A DNA stretch of 64,000 nt from Caballeronia sp. BR00000012568055 (GCF_029439455.1 NZ_JAQFVG010000324.1:43494-107493), one strand, 5' to 3'. Counted from the stretch's first letter, positions 1-9,106 are shown. Translations and numbers: made by a program. Notes: generated by a model not told the origin, from the letters alone.

Positions 1-742
1 ACATTGCTGGTCTTAGGAATACGCAGCCGCCCGCTCGCACTTCGATGGCGTGATCCCCCCATAAGTGGGTTTGTTCATTTCACATGACCGCGCCACAAGC
101 CTTCCCGCTCGACATCCCTTCGACACCACACCTCCTATCGTAGGGATAGTGGAAATTGATTCATTCATGACCCATTGATTTAAGAGTGCCGTTCGGACGA
201 TTTGATTGAGATCGAACTTGATTCTTCGATAAGCCTTGTGCAGCAAGGGATCGCGAGCGCTGAAGGCAATGTAGAGAAGGGACGCCTGAAAACAGCAGAG
301 GTTTGCATGGCGTGCATGAAGTGGCCCCTACATGGGCGCGCGGCCCGTTCCAAGCCCGTTTGATGCGAAACAGCCCTTAAATAAGGGGCTTCCATCGCGT
401 GCGGCGTGGGGTTCGTTACGCTGAAGAATGCAGTTGTTGCGGTAAAACGTTTGCGAGTGAATCGACAGTTTGATGCCCTGCGGTAAGGCACATTGCTGCA
501 TTTTCGGCCACGCGGAAATGTTTCATTGCGGACAATCTCATTCGTCGCCTTTTAAAAGCGCGCATGAAAACGTTTGTTTGAATCATCCGTGATACATCGC
601 TGCGTCACACGGTCCGCTTAGGGGCCGCGTCGGCGCGCGTGTCGAGAAAGTGCCCTGAAACAAGGGCTAAAAGTGAACTTCAAAGGTGTGAACGTTTGCG
701 CGTATAGATGCAGATCAATACGGCCATGCGCATATCAAATGA
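1..742. other. Stretch with no recognisable gene
   Basis: The open frames here, for example 13-246 and 180-491 on the minus strand, have compositions I cannot link to any family, and no ribosome binding site supports them. A short near-palindrome lies around 371-390 (AGCCC, an AT-rich centre, GGGGCT). The minus-strand frame at 13-246 ends with a segment that faintly recalls the tail of IS3-like integrases, but nothing upstream in that frame supports a transposase. A small RNA or a decayed gene cannot be excluded. Confidence 0.5.
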
Positions 743-1756
743 TCAACAGACGATATTCGCAAGCGGCGGAATAACGCGGTCCCATGCGTCTTCCATGACA
801 TCGAACGAGCCTTCGCACAGCTCGCGTTTGCCACGCGAAAGCGCACGTGCGAGACGGCATTGCATGACCATCGATTCACTCGCGAGCTTGCGTGAGCTGG
901 TATGCGTCTGCACCGGAATATCGAAGCCTTGCTCGCGCATCCATTGCAGATAATGCGCGAGCAGTTCGAAGTTCGCGCCGAGATGGCGCATGACGTTGGA
1001 TGCATAAAGCCGCGTATAAGCGTCGCCGCGTTCGAGCATGGTATCGATATGCTCGGGAAATACTGCACGCCAGCGCGTAATCGGATTGTGCAAGGGCCGC
1101 CGCAATAAATGCGCGCACAGCAGATCCGCCGATGCCTCCGCGAGTGCCGTGCCGGTCAGCGGATCGCGTGCGCGTTTGACGAATTCCACGTGCGGAAACA
1201 GTGCCATTGGCTTGAGCACGCCGTCGTAGTCGTCGCCGTCGAGCAGGTGATAACCGGTGTGATGGAAATAGCCGAGACGCCGCGCATTCGGATCGATTAC
1301 GTCGATACCGATCATGGTTTTCGCATGTTCGCGGTGATAGGAAACGGCGCGAGTATCGGGCAAGAAAAACGCATCGACTTCGACGAGCACCGTATTTGCG
1401 CGGCGTATTTGCACCAAGGCGCGTTCTTCGAGCGAATCGAAAACGGAAAGTTCCTGCACCTGCAGGCCGTAGAGTTTTTCGATATCTTCCTGCGGCACGC
1501 GTCCCAGCGTGAACTGGTCGTCTTCGAAGTCCTGCGCGACCGTGAAAGCCAGCGCCGCATGCGGTTCGAGACCATAGCCGTGCAGCAATTCGATCCACAA
1601 ATCCGTTGCGCCCGCGCCTTCGTGCCAGATGCGCTCACCGCGATGCAGCGCATGCGCGTGATGCCGCCGCGCACGCATGCGCAGCGGGTCGAGTGCGACG
1701 ACGCGTGAACGACTTGCGCCGGAAGCCGTCACACCACTGGTGTGGAACGCGCTCAT
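743..1756 (-). CDS. DUF1839 family protein
   Basis: A 337-residue protein matching the DUF1839 family from memory. The family pattern is visible: VVALDP near residue 20, WIELLH near 53, DAFFLPD at 128-134 and HREHAKT at 141-147. The start at 1756 is chosen because GAGGTAA lies just upstream and family similarity begins shortly after it; a longer open frame reaching 1951 reads as low-complexity Arg/His-rich sequence. DUF1839 genes often sit beside amino acid:[carrier protein] ligase and acyl-carrier-protein genes. No such partner is visible here, so this copy looks orphaned. Its biochemical function is unknown. It is divergent from the acetyltransferase gene at 2154. Confidence 0.8.
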   Translation of the reverse strand: MSAFHTSGVTASGASRSRVVALDPLRMRARRHHAHALHRGERIWHEGAGATDLWIELLHGYGLEPHAALAFTVAQDFEDDQFTLGRVPQEDIEKLYGLQVQELSVFDSLEERALVQIRRANTVLVEVDAFFLPDTRAVSYHREHAKTMIGIDVIDPNARRLGYFHHTGYHLLDGDDYDGVLKPMALFPHVEFVKRARDPLTGTALAEASADLLCAHLLRRPLHNPITRWRAVFPEHIDTMLERGDAYTRLYASNVMRHLGANFELLAHYLQWMREQGFDIPVQTHTSSRKLASESMVMQCRLARALSRGKRELCEGSFDVMEDAWDRVIPPLANIVC

Positions 1757-2153
1757 GCCGTTACCTCGGGCCGAAGAAACCAGCGTCCGATACCGCGTGC
1801 GTGTGTATGCGTGAGTACGACTGCGCTTGCGCCTTCCAAGCGTTCGATGGCGGTATGCATTGTGATTTTCCCATGAAGGCGCCACTTGACGCGAGTGCTG
1901 ATCGATGCGCGTGCGTGGTACGCGCAAGACATGCGCCATCACGCGCAACAATGCGCGAATCAGTGCATGCCGATGTTTTTATCGATCGAGCCGGCGCTTG
2001 ATTCCCCGAGACGCCTTTTCGTGTGATGGGGCCTATTTAAAAGGCTCGCAAGCTCAATCGTCGGTGCGGCTCCGCACGGAATCATGGCGCGCCGGGACGT
2101 AACGTTGAATCGTGGCAAAACCAGCAATGGCCTAATGCACGGAGAACAAGAAA
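1757..2153. other. Intergenic region between divergent genes
   Basis: About 400 bp separate the DUF1839 gene (minus) and the acetyltransferase gene (plus), so the region should hold both promoters. The open frames crossing it are Arg/Ala/Cys-rich and have no ribosome binding site. I see no strong dyad or sigma-factor consensus to report. Confidence 0.4.
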
Positions 2154-2690
2154 ATGAATTGGAAAACCTTGGATTTCGAACAGCTCACGGCGCGTGAGCT
2201 ATACCTGATTCTGCGCGCGCGCAGTGCGGTGTTCGTCGTCGAACAATCGCATGTGCACCTCGATGCAGACGGGCGAGATGAAACGGGGATTCACGTTTTT
2301 GCAACCGAAGACATCACACGTTCGATGCCGGTGCTCGCGTACGCGCGCATCCACGAAGGTGATGCGGAAGATCCGGAAGTCGTCGTCGATAAGATTCTGA
2401 CGAGCCCGCTGCGCCGTGGCGATGGCACCGCGCATGCGCTGATCGAGCGCGTGCTGGCGGTGACGGCGGAACGTTGGCCCGGACGTGGCGTGCGCCTGTC
2501 CGCGCCCGTGAGTCTGCGTGCGTTTTACGAAGCATTCGGTTTTCGCAAGACCGAAGGTCCGTTTCTCGAACACGGCATGCCGTATATCGGTCTGACGAGA
2601 AAGAGCCGTCAGCCGCGCGAGGCGGCAAGCGCGGGCAAGCTGCAGTTCACCGGTCCGGGCGCGTTGGCGAACACGTACGAATTGTTGTGA
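2154..2690 (+). CDS. GNAT family N-acetyltransferase, ElaA-like
   Basis: A 178-residue protein with the ElaA-type acetyltransferase layout. The N-terminal signature RSAVFVVEQ lies at about residues 23-31, the beta-strand LAYARIHE near residues 62-69, and the acetyl-CoA pocket region around residues 85-105. FYEAFGFRKTEGPFLEHG near residue 125 is the conserved C-terminal block. E. coli ElaA is about 150 residues; this protein carries an extra tail of about 25 residues. GGAGA sits about 8 bases before the ATG. The substrate is unknown. Confidence 0.8.
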   Translation: MNWKTLDFEQLTARELYLILRARSAVFVVEQSHVHLDADGRDETGIHVFATEDITRSMPVLAYARIHEGDAEDPEVVVDKILTSPLRRGDGTAHALIERVLAVTAERWPGRGVRLSAPVSLRAFYEAFGFRKTEGPFLEHGMPYIGLTRKSRQPREAASAGKLQFTGPGALANTYELL

Positions 2691-2882
2691 GTTTCGACGT
2701 GATGCGGCCGCTTCGCAGCGGCTGCATTGCGTGTTTCAACGCATGACGCATGACGTCTCACCCAAAAACAGAATCAGTGCGCACCGCGTGTGCGTCGCGC
2801 ACGAATCCCTGATATCCCTTCTACACGGCAATACGATGCGCGTTGCAAGCTTGCTGCTTGCGCGTGCGGGACCCGCCTGCTC

Positions 2883-4034
2883 ATGCGAATAGTTCACCTC
2901 GCCAACCACGCACAGACGATCGGCAACGGCACCGTCAACATGATGGTGGACCTCGCCTGCGTGCAGGCGCGCATGGGTCAGGACGTGGTGGTCGCGTCCT
3001 CAGGCGGCGGTTTCGAGCCCTTGCTGAGGCGTCATGGCATCACGCATGTGCCTTTGCAGCAGTCACGTCAGCCCTGGCGCGTTCCTTCGATGATCGCGGG
3101 CTTCAATCGCCTGATCGACCGGTTCGATCCGGACATCGTGCACGCGCACATGATGACAGGCGCGCTGATCTCGCGATTCGGCAGCATGCGGCGACGCTTC
3201 GCGCTGGTGACGACGGTGCATCACGAGTTGCAGAAAAGCGCATCGCTGGTGCGCGCGGGTGATCGCATGGTCGCCGTCAGCGATGCCGTCGCGCAATCGC
3301 TTGCGGAACGCGGTATCGGCCCGGAGCGGCTTTCTGTGGTGCTCAATGGCGCGGTCGGCGCGCCGCGGCTCGTGTGCCGTCCTGCGGGACGGCCGGTAAG
3401 GCTCAGGCATCCGAATATCGTCAGCGTGGCGGGGATGTATCGGCGTAAAGGGATCGCGGACTTGCTGCATGCGTTCGCGCTGGTGCGTCAGCAATCGGTG
3501 CACGAGCGCGAGTTTATGCCGGAGCCGCATCTGTACCTCGTTGGCGATGGACCCGATCGCGCGTCGATGGAAGCGCTCGCGGTCGAACTCGGCGTCGGCG
3601 AGTTCGTGCACTTCACCGGCTTCGTCACCGACCCGCGCCCGTATCTCGCCAGCGCCGATGTATTCGCGCTGATATCGCGACAGGACCCGTGTCCGCTGGT
3701 CATCGCGGAGGCGCGCGAGGCGGGCTGCGCGATCGTGGCCACGCGCGTGGGCGGCATCCCTGAAATGCTCGACGATGGCGCCGCCGGCGTGCTGGTGCCC
3801 GCAGGCGATCACGCGCAAACCGCCGCGAAACTGCGCTGGCTTCTACTCGATTCGCAGGCACGCGGCCAGTTCGCCGCGCGTGCGCAGGAAAACTTGCAGA
3901 AACTTTCCGTCGATCGCGTCAGCGGCGAATACATGGCGATCTATCAGCACACGCTCGCGGAGCGCGAGTCGATGCGGCATCGCCAGATACGGCTCGATGC
4001 GCGTAGTGCGCGCACGCCGGACGGTGCACTGTAA
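2883..4034 (+). CDS. Glycosyltransferase family 4 protein
   Basis: A 383-residue GT-B fold glycosyltransferase. The N-terminal acceptor domain begins at MRIVHLANHAQTIGNG. The C-terminal GT4 nucleotide-sugar domain shows VAGMYRRKGIADLLHAF near residue 181, GDGPDR near 220 and the E-x7-E type donor-binding segment in DPCPLVIAEAREAG near 268-281. The open frame extends upstream to 2790, but the extra 31 residues are not domain-like and the family normally starts at a MRIxHL strand, so 2883 is preferred; the ribosome binding site is weak. It probably transfers a sugar in lipopolysaccharide or exopolysaccharide synthesis, but it is isolated from any glycan cluster and the substrate cannot be named. 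Confidence 0.82.
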   Translation: MRIVHLANHAQTIGNGTVNMMVDLACVQARMGQDVVVASSGGGFEPLLRRHGITHVPLQQSRQPWRVPSMIAGFNRLIDRFDPDIVHAHMMTGALISRFGSMRRRFALVTTVHHELQKSASLVRAGDRMVAVSDAVAQSLAERGIGPERLSVVLNGAVGAPRLVCRPAGRPVRLRHPNIVSVAGMYRRKGIADLLHAFALVRQQSVHEREFMPEPHLYLVGDGPDRASMEALAVELGVGEFVHFTGFVTDPRPYLASADVFALISRQDPCPLVIAEAREAGCAIVATRVGGIPEMLDDGAAGVLVPAGDHAQTAAKLRWLLLDSQARGQFAARAQENLQKLSVDRVSGEYMAIYQHTLAERESMRHRQIRLDARSARTPDGAL

Positions 4035-4457
4035 GCGCAAAGGGTCGTACAAAAGCTGCATCAAATGGGGTGAGCGTTCGCGTTCGCACAGAAGCCCTAC
4101 GAGATGCTTGCTCAAATGCGAGCATCCGGTCCGAAGATTGCAAAGACCGCGACCCAAGCGCCGCGCAGCGACGCCGCAATTCTTCAGTTTCCCTGACGAA
4201 TGACGGCGCGTGCGCGGCGCGAGCGCAGATTACGCTGGAAAAAGCGGTAAAAACGGCATAAAGCACGTTGCACGGGATCAGAGGGAATACCCTCTCAGGA
4301 ATTCCCTGACTGGTCTTGAAGGCAACGAAGAAGCAACGTATCAAGCACGACGAATCGATCTGGCGGGAACGCCGTCGTGTCTTGTCGCATGGGGAAGTGC
4401 GAATACGCTGCGTGAGAGATTTCATACGGGCTACGGACAGGCGGATAGGGGAGAAGC
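4035..4457. other. Intergenic region upstream of the GntR-type regulator
   Basis: No convincing gene lies here. The main structure is a cluster of overlapping dyads at 4281-4309 (see the separate entry). Open frames crossing the region lack ribosome binding sites and look like random Arg/Ala-rich translation. Confidence 0.45.
4281..4309. promoter_or_regulatory. Dyad cluster, candidate operator
   Basis: AGGGAAT at 4282-4288 is repeated inverted as ATTCCCT at 4301-4307, with 12 bases between. A smaller dyad, GAGGG-AATA-CCCTC, occupies 4281-4294, and a near-palindrome TCAGG-AATT-CCCTGA overlaps the right arm. The cluster lies about 150 bp upstream of a GntR-family gene and could be its operator, but the GntR/FadR core TGGT-N-ACCA is not obvious. 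Confidence 0.3.
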
Positions 4458-4460
4458 GTG

Positions 4461-5219
4461 ATGGATGAAAACAAAGAGCGATCGCTGGTGGCGAAAGTCA
4501 TGGACGGACTCGTCTCCGGCATCGTCGAACAGAAATACGGCGCGATTCTGCCGCCGCAAGACATCCTGTCGAAAGAATTCGATGTGAGCCGCACCGTGAT
4601 GCGCGAAGCGCTCTCCATGCTGCTCGCGCGCCATATGCTGGACGTGCGGCCGAAAACAGGCACGCGTATCCGGCCGATGAGCGACTGGCGTCTGATCGAC
4701 GAGGACGTGGTGAGCTGGCGCTTTCGTGCCAAGCCCGATCAGACCTTTCTGCGCGATGTAATCGAATTCCGCATGCTGATCGAGCCGCGCGCGGCAGCGT
4801 TGGCCGCAGCGCGTGCGACGCCGGATGAGATCGCCGGTATCCGCGATGCGTTCGAAGCGCTGACGCGTCTGCAAGTGGGCGAGCCGGAATATCAGGCGGC
4901 CGACGAAGTGCTGCATACGCGGATCGTTGCGGCCAGCGGCAACCAATTCTTTCGCCAGATGACAGCAATCGTGCGCGGCGCATTGGTGACCGTGAACCCG
5001 ATCGTCGATGGCATCGAATCCGTGCGTGAAGCGACGCTTGCCGCGCAGCGCAGCGTGGTCGAAGCGATCGAAGCGAAAGATCCGGGCGCAGCCGAAAGCG
5101 CGACGCGCACGCTGGTGGATCTCGCGGCGGAAGAAGTGGGCCGCGCGTTTTCGCTGCAACGCACGAGCGCACAGCCCGCACCACCTTCGACGAGCATCAA
5201 CGAATCGCTGGGCGCGTGA
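4461..5219 (+). CDS. FadR/DgoR-type GntR transcriptional regulator
   Basis: A 252-residue FadR-subfamily repressor. The winged helix-turn-helix spans about residues 10-75, with LPPQDILSKEFDVSRTVMREAL matching the GntR signature. An all-helical FCD effector domain follows from about 95 to 225. The phrase KTGTRIRPMSDWRLID after the HTH resembles DgoR (galactonate) regulators. The ATG at 4461 has GGGGAGAAG about 8 bases upstream; a GTG at 4458 in the same frame is the alternative. A strong terminator follows, so it is probably a monocistronic sensor of a sugar acid or similar carboxylate. The next gene is a Gfo/Idh/MocA oxidoreductase. Confidence 0.85.
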   Translation: MDENKERSLVAKVMDGLVSGIVEQKYGAILPPQDILSKEFDVSRTVMREALSMLLARHMLDVRPKTGTRIRPMSDWRLIDEDVVSWRFRAKPDQTFLRDVIEFRMLIEPRAAALAAARATPDEIAGIRDAFEALTRLQVGEPEYQAADEVLHTRIVAASGNQFFRQMTAIVRGALVTVNPIVDGIESVREATLAAQRSVVEAIEAKDPGAAESATRTLVDLAAEEVGRAFSLQRTSAQPAPPSTSINESLGA

Positions 5220-5248
5220 CGCGAATATAAGCGTGAGAGGAGACGAGA

Positions 5249-5274
5249 AAGCCGGGACCTGTCCCGGCTTTTTT
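5249..5274 (+). terminator. Rho-independent terminator after the GntR regulator
   Basis: AAGCCGGGAC at 5249-5258 pairs with GTCCCGGCTT at 5261-5270, and a T-run follows directly. It lies 30 bp after the regulator stop codon. Confidence 0.9.
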
Positions 5275-5305
5275 CGTTGATGCGCCGTTTGGGTGATGAG
5301 GCACA

Positions 5306-6319
5306 ATGGCTCGCTTGAAGAACTCATCGCAGGAGCCGGTTTTGGTCGATAGAAACATACGTTGGGGCATCGTTGGCGCGGGACGGATCGCGCGGCGCTT
5401 TGCGGAGAGCCTGAAGCATGTGCCGGGCGCGCAACTCGCGGGCGTATGGTCGCGTCGTGCGGAAACGGCGCGGGCGCTCGCAGAACCTTTCGATGCACGC
5501 GCCTTCAACGACTTCGACAGCCTGCTCAGCAATATCGACGCGCTCTATATCGCGACGATGCAGGACAGCCATCCGGAGTACGCATTGCGCGCGTTCGAAG
5601 CGGGCGTGCCCGTGTTATGCGAAAAGCCTGCTGCCGTGAATGCACGCGCCTTGCAACGCATGATCGATGTCGCGCGCGAAAAAAAGCTGCTGTTCATGGA
5701 GGCGATGAAGCCGCCTTTCTATCCGCTGTACACGCGCTTGCGCGAACATCTGCAGACCGATCCGATCGGCGAAATAGGGCTCGTGCGCGCGGGCTGTTCG
5801 ATTGCGAACGTGCCGTCCGATCATCCGTCTTTCTCGCTCGATATGGGTGGCGGCGCGTTGCTCGACATCGGTATTTACGAGGCTTTTCTTGCGGTCGATT
5901 GGCTCGGTGAAGCGCTCGATGTGCAGACCATCGGCCGATTGGGCAGCACGGGCGTGGATGTGTTCGCGAGTCTGAACGTGCGGCACGAACGCGGTATCGC
6001 GCAGTTGTTTTGCGGGCTGGACCTGCAAGGCCGTGGCGACGCGCTGATCGCCGGCACGCTCGGCACGGTGACCATTCACGAAGGATGGTGGAACCCGGCG
6101 CGCGCGTCGATCGCTTACACGGACGGCCGCAAGATCGAACTCGATGAGCCGTTCAGCGGCGGCGGCCTGAATTACGAAACCGCGCATTTCTGCGAGCTTT
6201 TGCGCGCGGGCAAGACCGAAAGCCCGATCATGCCGCACGCCACATCCATGCGGATGATCGCGATCATGGATGCCGCGCGTCGCGATCTCAATCTGCGCTT
6301 TCCCTTCGAGACCGATTGA
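5306..6319 (+). CDS. Gfo/Idh/MocA family NAD(P)-dependent oxidoreductase
   Basis: A 337-residue dehydrogenase. The Rossmann fold opens with GIVGAGRIA at residues 21-29. The family signature EKP lies at 106-108 inside VLCEKPAAVNA, and the C-terminal alpha/beta domain contains GGGALLDIGIYE near 188-199, typical of trans-1,2-dihydrobenzene-1,2-diol dehydrogenase and glucose-fructose oxidoreductase relatives. A TTG at 5342 with AGGAG 6 bases upstream would give a 325-residue protein starting just before the Rossmann strand, so the ATG at 5306 may not be the true start. The substrate is probably a sugar or polyol but cannot be specified. Confidence 0.82.
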   Translation: MARLKNSSQEPVLVDRNIRWGIVGAGRIARRFAESLKHVPGAQLAGVWSRRAETARALAEPFDARAFNDFDSLLSNIDALYIATMQDSHPEYALRAFEAGVPVLCEKPAAVNARALQRMIDVAREKKLLFMEAMKPPFYPLYTRLREHLQTDPIGEIGLVRAGCSIANVPSDHPSFSLDMGGGALLDIGIYEAFLAVDWLGEALDVQTIGRLGSTGVDVFASLNVRHERGIAQLFCGLDLQGRGDALIAGTLGTVTIHEGWWNPARASIAYTDGRKIELDEPFSGGGLNYETAHFCELLRAGKTESPIMPHATSMRMIAIMDAARRDLNLRFPFETD

Positions 6320-6320
6320 A

Positions 6321-6354
6321 GCAATAAAGGCCGCTTTTCAGCGGCCTTTATTGC
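6321..6354. terminator. Bidirectional hairpin between convergent genes
   Basis: GCAATAAAGGCCGC at 6321-6334 pairs perfectly with GCGGCCTTTATTGC at 6341-6354 around a 6-base loop. It lies between the convergent oxidoreductase and ABC permease genes and probably terminates both; the T-rich segment is inside the stem. Confidence 0.75.
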
Positions 6355-6373
6355 GTTTGGTGGTATCGAACGA

Positions 6374-7033
6374 TCAGTGTCGTCCCGGCAGCGCAAGACG
6401 CTTTTCAAAGCGCCGCTGCACGAGTTCGAGCACGCTGCACAGCACCCAATAAACGAACGCCGCCGCGAGATAAAGCGGCAAAGGCTGATACGTCGCCGCG
6501 ATCACTTCCTGCGCGCTGCGCAATAGTTCGGTGACCGTAATCACCGAAACGAGCGACGTATCCTTCATCAGGCTGATGAGACTGTTCGACAGACTCGGCA
6601 CGGCAATGCGCAGCGCCTGCGGCCCGATCACATAACGCAGCGTCTGCGCACGCGACAAGCCGAGACTGTAGGACGCGAGCCATTGGCCATCGTGAATGCC
6701 GAGAATCGCGCCGCGCATGCTTTCCGACAGATACGCCGCCACATTCGCCGATAACGCGATCACGCCCGCAGGCGTCGGTTCGAGCGAAATGCCGAGGCTC
6801 GGCAGCCCGTAATAGATCACGAAGATTTGCACGAGCAAGGGCGTGCCGCGCATCACGCTGACATAGCAGCGTCCGATGCCCACCAGCACGCGATTGCGGC
6901 TGATGCCCATCAACGCGAGCACCACGCCCGCGATCAGGCCGAAGAACATCGAAAGAAGCGCGAACTTGATCGTCAGCAGCGCGCCTTGCGCCAGCACGGG
7001 CGCGGACTGAACGAGCAGGGAGGTCGTGGACAT
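6374..7033 (-). CDS. Polar amino acid (cystine-like) ABC transporter permease
   Basis: A 219-residue inner-membrane permease of the HisM/GlnP type. About five hydrophobic segments are visible. RGTPLLVQ lies at 62-69 and the EAA-loop region GLSRAQTLRYVIGPQALRI at 125-143 would contact the ATPase. It follows the binding-protein gene at 7145 in the same orientation, with a strong hairpin in the 111-bp gap. The closest family by eye is the cystine TcyL/YecS permease. No ATP-binding gene follows, because the operon ends at the 6321-6354 hairpin and a convergent gene. An ATPase must be supplied from elsewhere if the transporter works. Confidence 0.85.
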   Translation of the reverse strand: MSTTSLLVQSAPVLAQGALLTIKFALLSMFFGLIAGVVLALMGISRNRVLVGIGRCYVSVMRGTPLLVQIFVIYYGLPSLGISLEPTPAGVIALSANVAAYLSESMRGAILGIHDGQWLASYSLGLSRAQTLRYVIGPQALRIAVPSLSNSLISLMKDTSLVSVITVTELLRSAQEVIAATYQPLPLYLAAAFVYWVLCSVLELVQRRFEKRLALPGRH

Positions 7034-7094
7034 TTATTGAAATCGATGTACGTTGCGAAATAATCGGCACATCTTAAACCGGCCGTTGAAACGC

Positions 7095-7125
7095 GAAGGG
7101 CGGCATCGCGACGATGCCGCCCTTC
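7095..7125 (-). other. Intercistronic hairpin in the amino acid ABC operon
   Basis: GAAGGGCGGCATCG at 7095-7108 pairs perfectly with CGATGCCGCCCTTC at 7112-7125 around the loop CGA. It lies just 3' of the binding-protein gene and 5' of the permease gene, with no long U-run. Such a hairpin commonly protects the upstream message from 3' decay, giving more binding protein than permease. Confidence 0.7.
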
Positions 7126-7144
7126 ATCCTGCCGATAAAGCGTC

Positions 7145-7945
7145 TTACTTGGCCGGCTTCGTCACGTCGATACCGAACCACTTGTCGGAAATCTTCCCGA
7201 ACGTGCCGTCGGCTTCGAGCTGCGTCATGGCATCGTCGATGGCCTTGGCGAACTTCGGATTGCCCTTCTTGAACGGAATCCCCGACGGATTGCCCGCGCC
7301 GACATTCGCGCCCGTACGCAGCGGCAATTGCGAGTTCTTCAGCAAATACGCGAGCATCAGGCGGTCGTTCAACGCGGCGTCCAGACGGCCCGCCGCCAGA
7401 TCACGCAGATATTCCGGCGCGCCCGGATACGTCTTCACGTCGATACCCTGAACGGCCTTCGCCATGTCCATATAGTTCGTGCCGAGACCGACGCCGAGCT
7501 TCTTGCCCTTCAGTTCGTCGAGCGACTTGAACTCACGCTTGTCGTCCGAGCGCTGGATCAACTGCGCGTTCGAATACGTGTACGCGGGCGAGAAATCGAG
7601 CGTCTGTTTGCGCGCATCGGTGATGCCGACCTGATTGACGATCACATCGAACTTGCCCGACTGAAGACCGGCGATGATCCCGCTCCACTCCGTCGTGACG
7701 AATTCCGGCTTCACGCCGAGCTTCGCGGCGACTGCCTTGGCGATATCGACATCGAAGCCGACCAGTTCGCCTTGCGGGTTCTTCGAGTTGAACGGCGGGA
7801 AGGTGCCTTCCAGACCGACGCGCAGCGTGCCGCGCTGCTTGACCTGATCGAGCAGATCTTCCGCGTGCGCGGCGGTGGTGACAGCAGTGAAGGCCGCGCC
7901 GATCAGGCTGGCAGCGACGAGTTTCTTGAGCGTGGACAGTTTCAT
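7145..7945 (-). CDS. Periplasmic amino acid (cystine-like) binding protein
   Basis: A 266-residue family 3 solute-binding protein. A signal peptide ends at about residue 28 (TTAAHA|ED). The mature protein begins with the family strand GTLRVGLEGTFPPFN, followed by GFDVDIAKAVAAKLG, SGKFDVIVNQVGIT and DFSPAYTY. These phrases resemble the cystine-binding TcyJ/FliY branch. The start at 7945 is chosen because AGAGGAA lies about 9 bases upstream and a signal peptide follows directly; a longer frame to 8011 does not begin with one. It is first in an operon with the permease at 6374. Confidence 0.87.
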   Translation of the reverse strand: MKLSTLKKLVAASLIGAAFTAVTTAAHAEDLLDQVKQRGTLRVGLEGTFPPFNSKNPQGELVGFDVDIAKAVAAKLGVKPEFVTTEWSGIIAGLQSGKFDVIVNQVGITDARKQTLDFSPAYTYSNAQLIQRSDDKREFKSLDELKGKKLGVGLGTNYMDMAKAVQGIDVKTYPGAPEYLRDLAAGRLDAALNDRLMLAYLLKNSQLPLRTGANVGAGNPSGIPFKKGNPKFAKAIDDAMTQLEADGTFGKISDKWFGIDVTKPAK

Positions 7946-8049
7946 CGTTGTTTTCCTCTTGTTGTGCGGAAGCAGCTTGTTGCCAGATGCGGGATCATAG
8001 TGAAAATGCAATCACCGCATCAGATCGTTTGCTCATTTCTATATACGCA

Positions 8050-9072
8050 TTATGCGAGGGCTTCGACACACTCTTTGACGAGTGCGGGACCACGATAAAT
8101 CAATCCCGTATAAATCTGCACGAGCGATGCACCCGCCGCGAGCTTCGCGCGCGCGTCATCGCCCGAAAAAATCCCGCCGACGCCGATGATCGGCACTTCG
8201 CTGCCCACTTCCGCGCGCAGCTTGCGAATCACCTCGTTCGATGCCTCGAACACCGGCTTGCCCGACAAGCCGCCCGCTTCGTCGCCGTGCTTCATGCCGG
8301 TGACCGCCGTGCGCGACAGCGTGGTGTTGGTGGCGATCACGCCGTCGATCTTGTGCGTCAGCAGCGTAGCCGCGATCGACTTGATCTGCTCGTCGTCGAG
8401 ATCGGGCGCGATCTTGAGTGCGAGCGGCACAAGCTTGCCGTGCAGATCGGACAGACGTTGTTGCTTGTCCTTCAGCGCGCCGAGCAGCGAATCGAGTTCG
8501 CCCGCGCCCTGAAGCTGGCGCAGATTCTTCGTGTTCGGCGACGAAATATTGATCGTCACGTAACTGGCGAACGGATAGACGCGTTCGAGGCAGTACAAAT
8601 AGTCCTCGGCGGCGCGCTCGATCGGCGTATCCGCGTTCTTGCCGATATTCAGCCCCAGCGTGCCGCGATACCGCGCCGCCTGCACATTGGCCACGAACTG
8701 ATCGACGCCGCCGTTATTGAAGCCCATGCGGTTGATCAGCGCGTTCGCGTCCGGCAGCCGGAAAATGCGCGGTCGCGGATTGCCGGGCTGCGCGCGCGGC
8801 GTCACCGTTCCCACTTCGATAAACCCGAACCCAAGCGCCGCCAATCCGTCGATACACGCGCCGTCCTTGTCCAGCCCCGCCGCCAGCCCGACCGGATTGC
8901 GGAACGTGAGGCCCATGACGGTACGGGGCGAATCGTGGCCGCGTTCGGCGAGCAGGCTGGCGATGCCGGTGCGGCCCGCCGCGCCCAGCATGCGCAGCGT
9001 CAGGTGATGAGCGTCTTCCGCGTCCATCTTGAACAGATGCGAACGCGCGAGCGGATAGAGTGAACTGAACAC
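8050..9072 (-). CDS. pyrD: Dihydroorotate dehydrogenase (quinone), class 2
   Basis: A 340-residue FMN enzyme of the inner membrane that oxidises dihydroorotate to orotate using quinone, in pyrimidine synthesis. The N-terminal helix [21 protein letters not shown] is the class 2 membrane-associated extension. The FMN site shows [10 protein letters not shown] near 60 and NISSPNT at about 175-181, where the class 2 catalytic serine lies. [10 protein letters not shown] and [11 protein letters not shown] form the phosphate site. The start is a GTG at 9072, set by the conserved [10 protein letters not shown] start of Burkholderiaceae PyrD; the ribosome binding site is poor. It is last in a minus-strand run after bpt. 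Confidence 0.95.
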   Translation of the reverse strand: MFSSLYPLARSHLFKMDAEDAHHLTLRMLGAAGRTGIASLLAERGHDSPRTVMGLTFRNPVGLAAGLDKDGACIDGLAALGFGFIEVGTVTPRAQPGNPRPRIFRLPDANALINRMGFNNGGVDQFVANVQAARYRGTLGLNIGKNADTPIERAAEDYLYCLERVYPFASYVTINISSPNTKNLRQLQGAGELDSLLGALKDKQQRLSDLHGKLVPLALKIAPDLDDEQIKSIAATLLTHKIDGVIATNTTLSRTAVTGMKHGDEAGGLSGKPVFEASNEVIRKLRAEVGSEVPIIGVGGIFSGDDARAKLAAGASLVQIYTGLIYRGPALVKECVEALA

Positions 9073-9106
9073 GAAAGGAAAGCCCGCTGAGGGCGTATTT
9101 TTTGAG

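Noticed and set aside
13-246. Minus-strand frame with a tail faintly like IS3-type integrases
   Set aside because: Only a short C-terminal phrase is suggestive; the rest lacks any integrase catalytic motif and there is no partner frame or terminal repeat.
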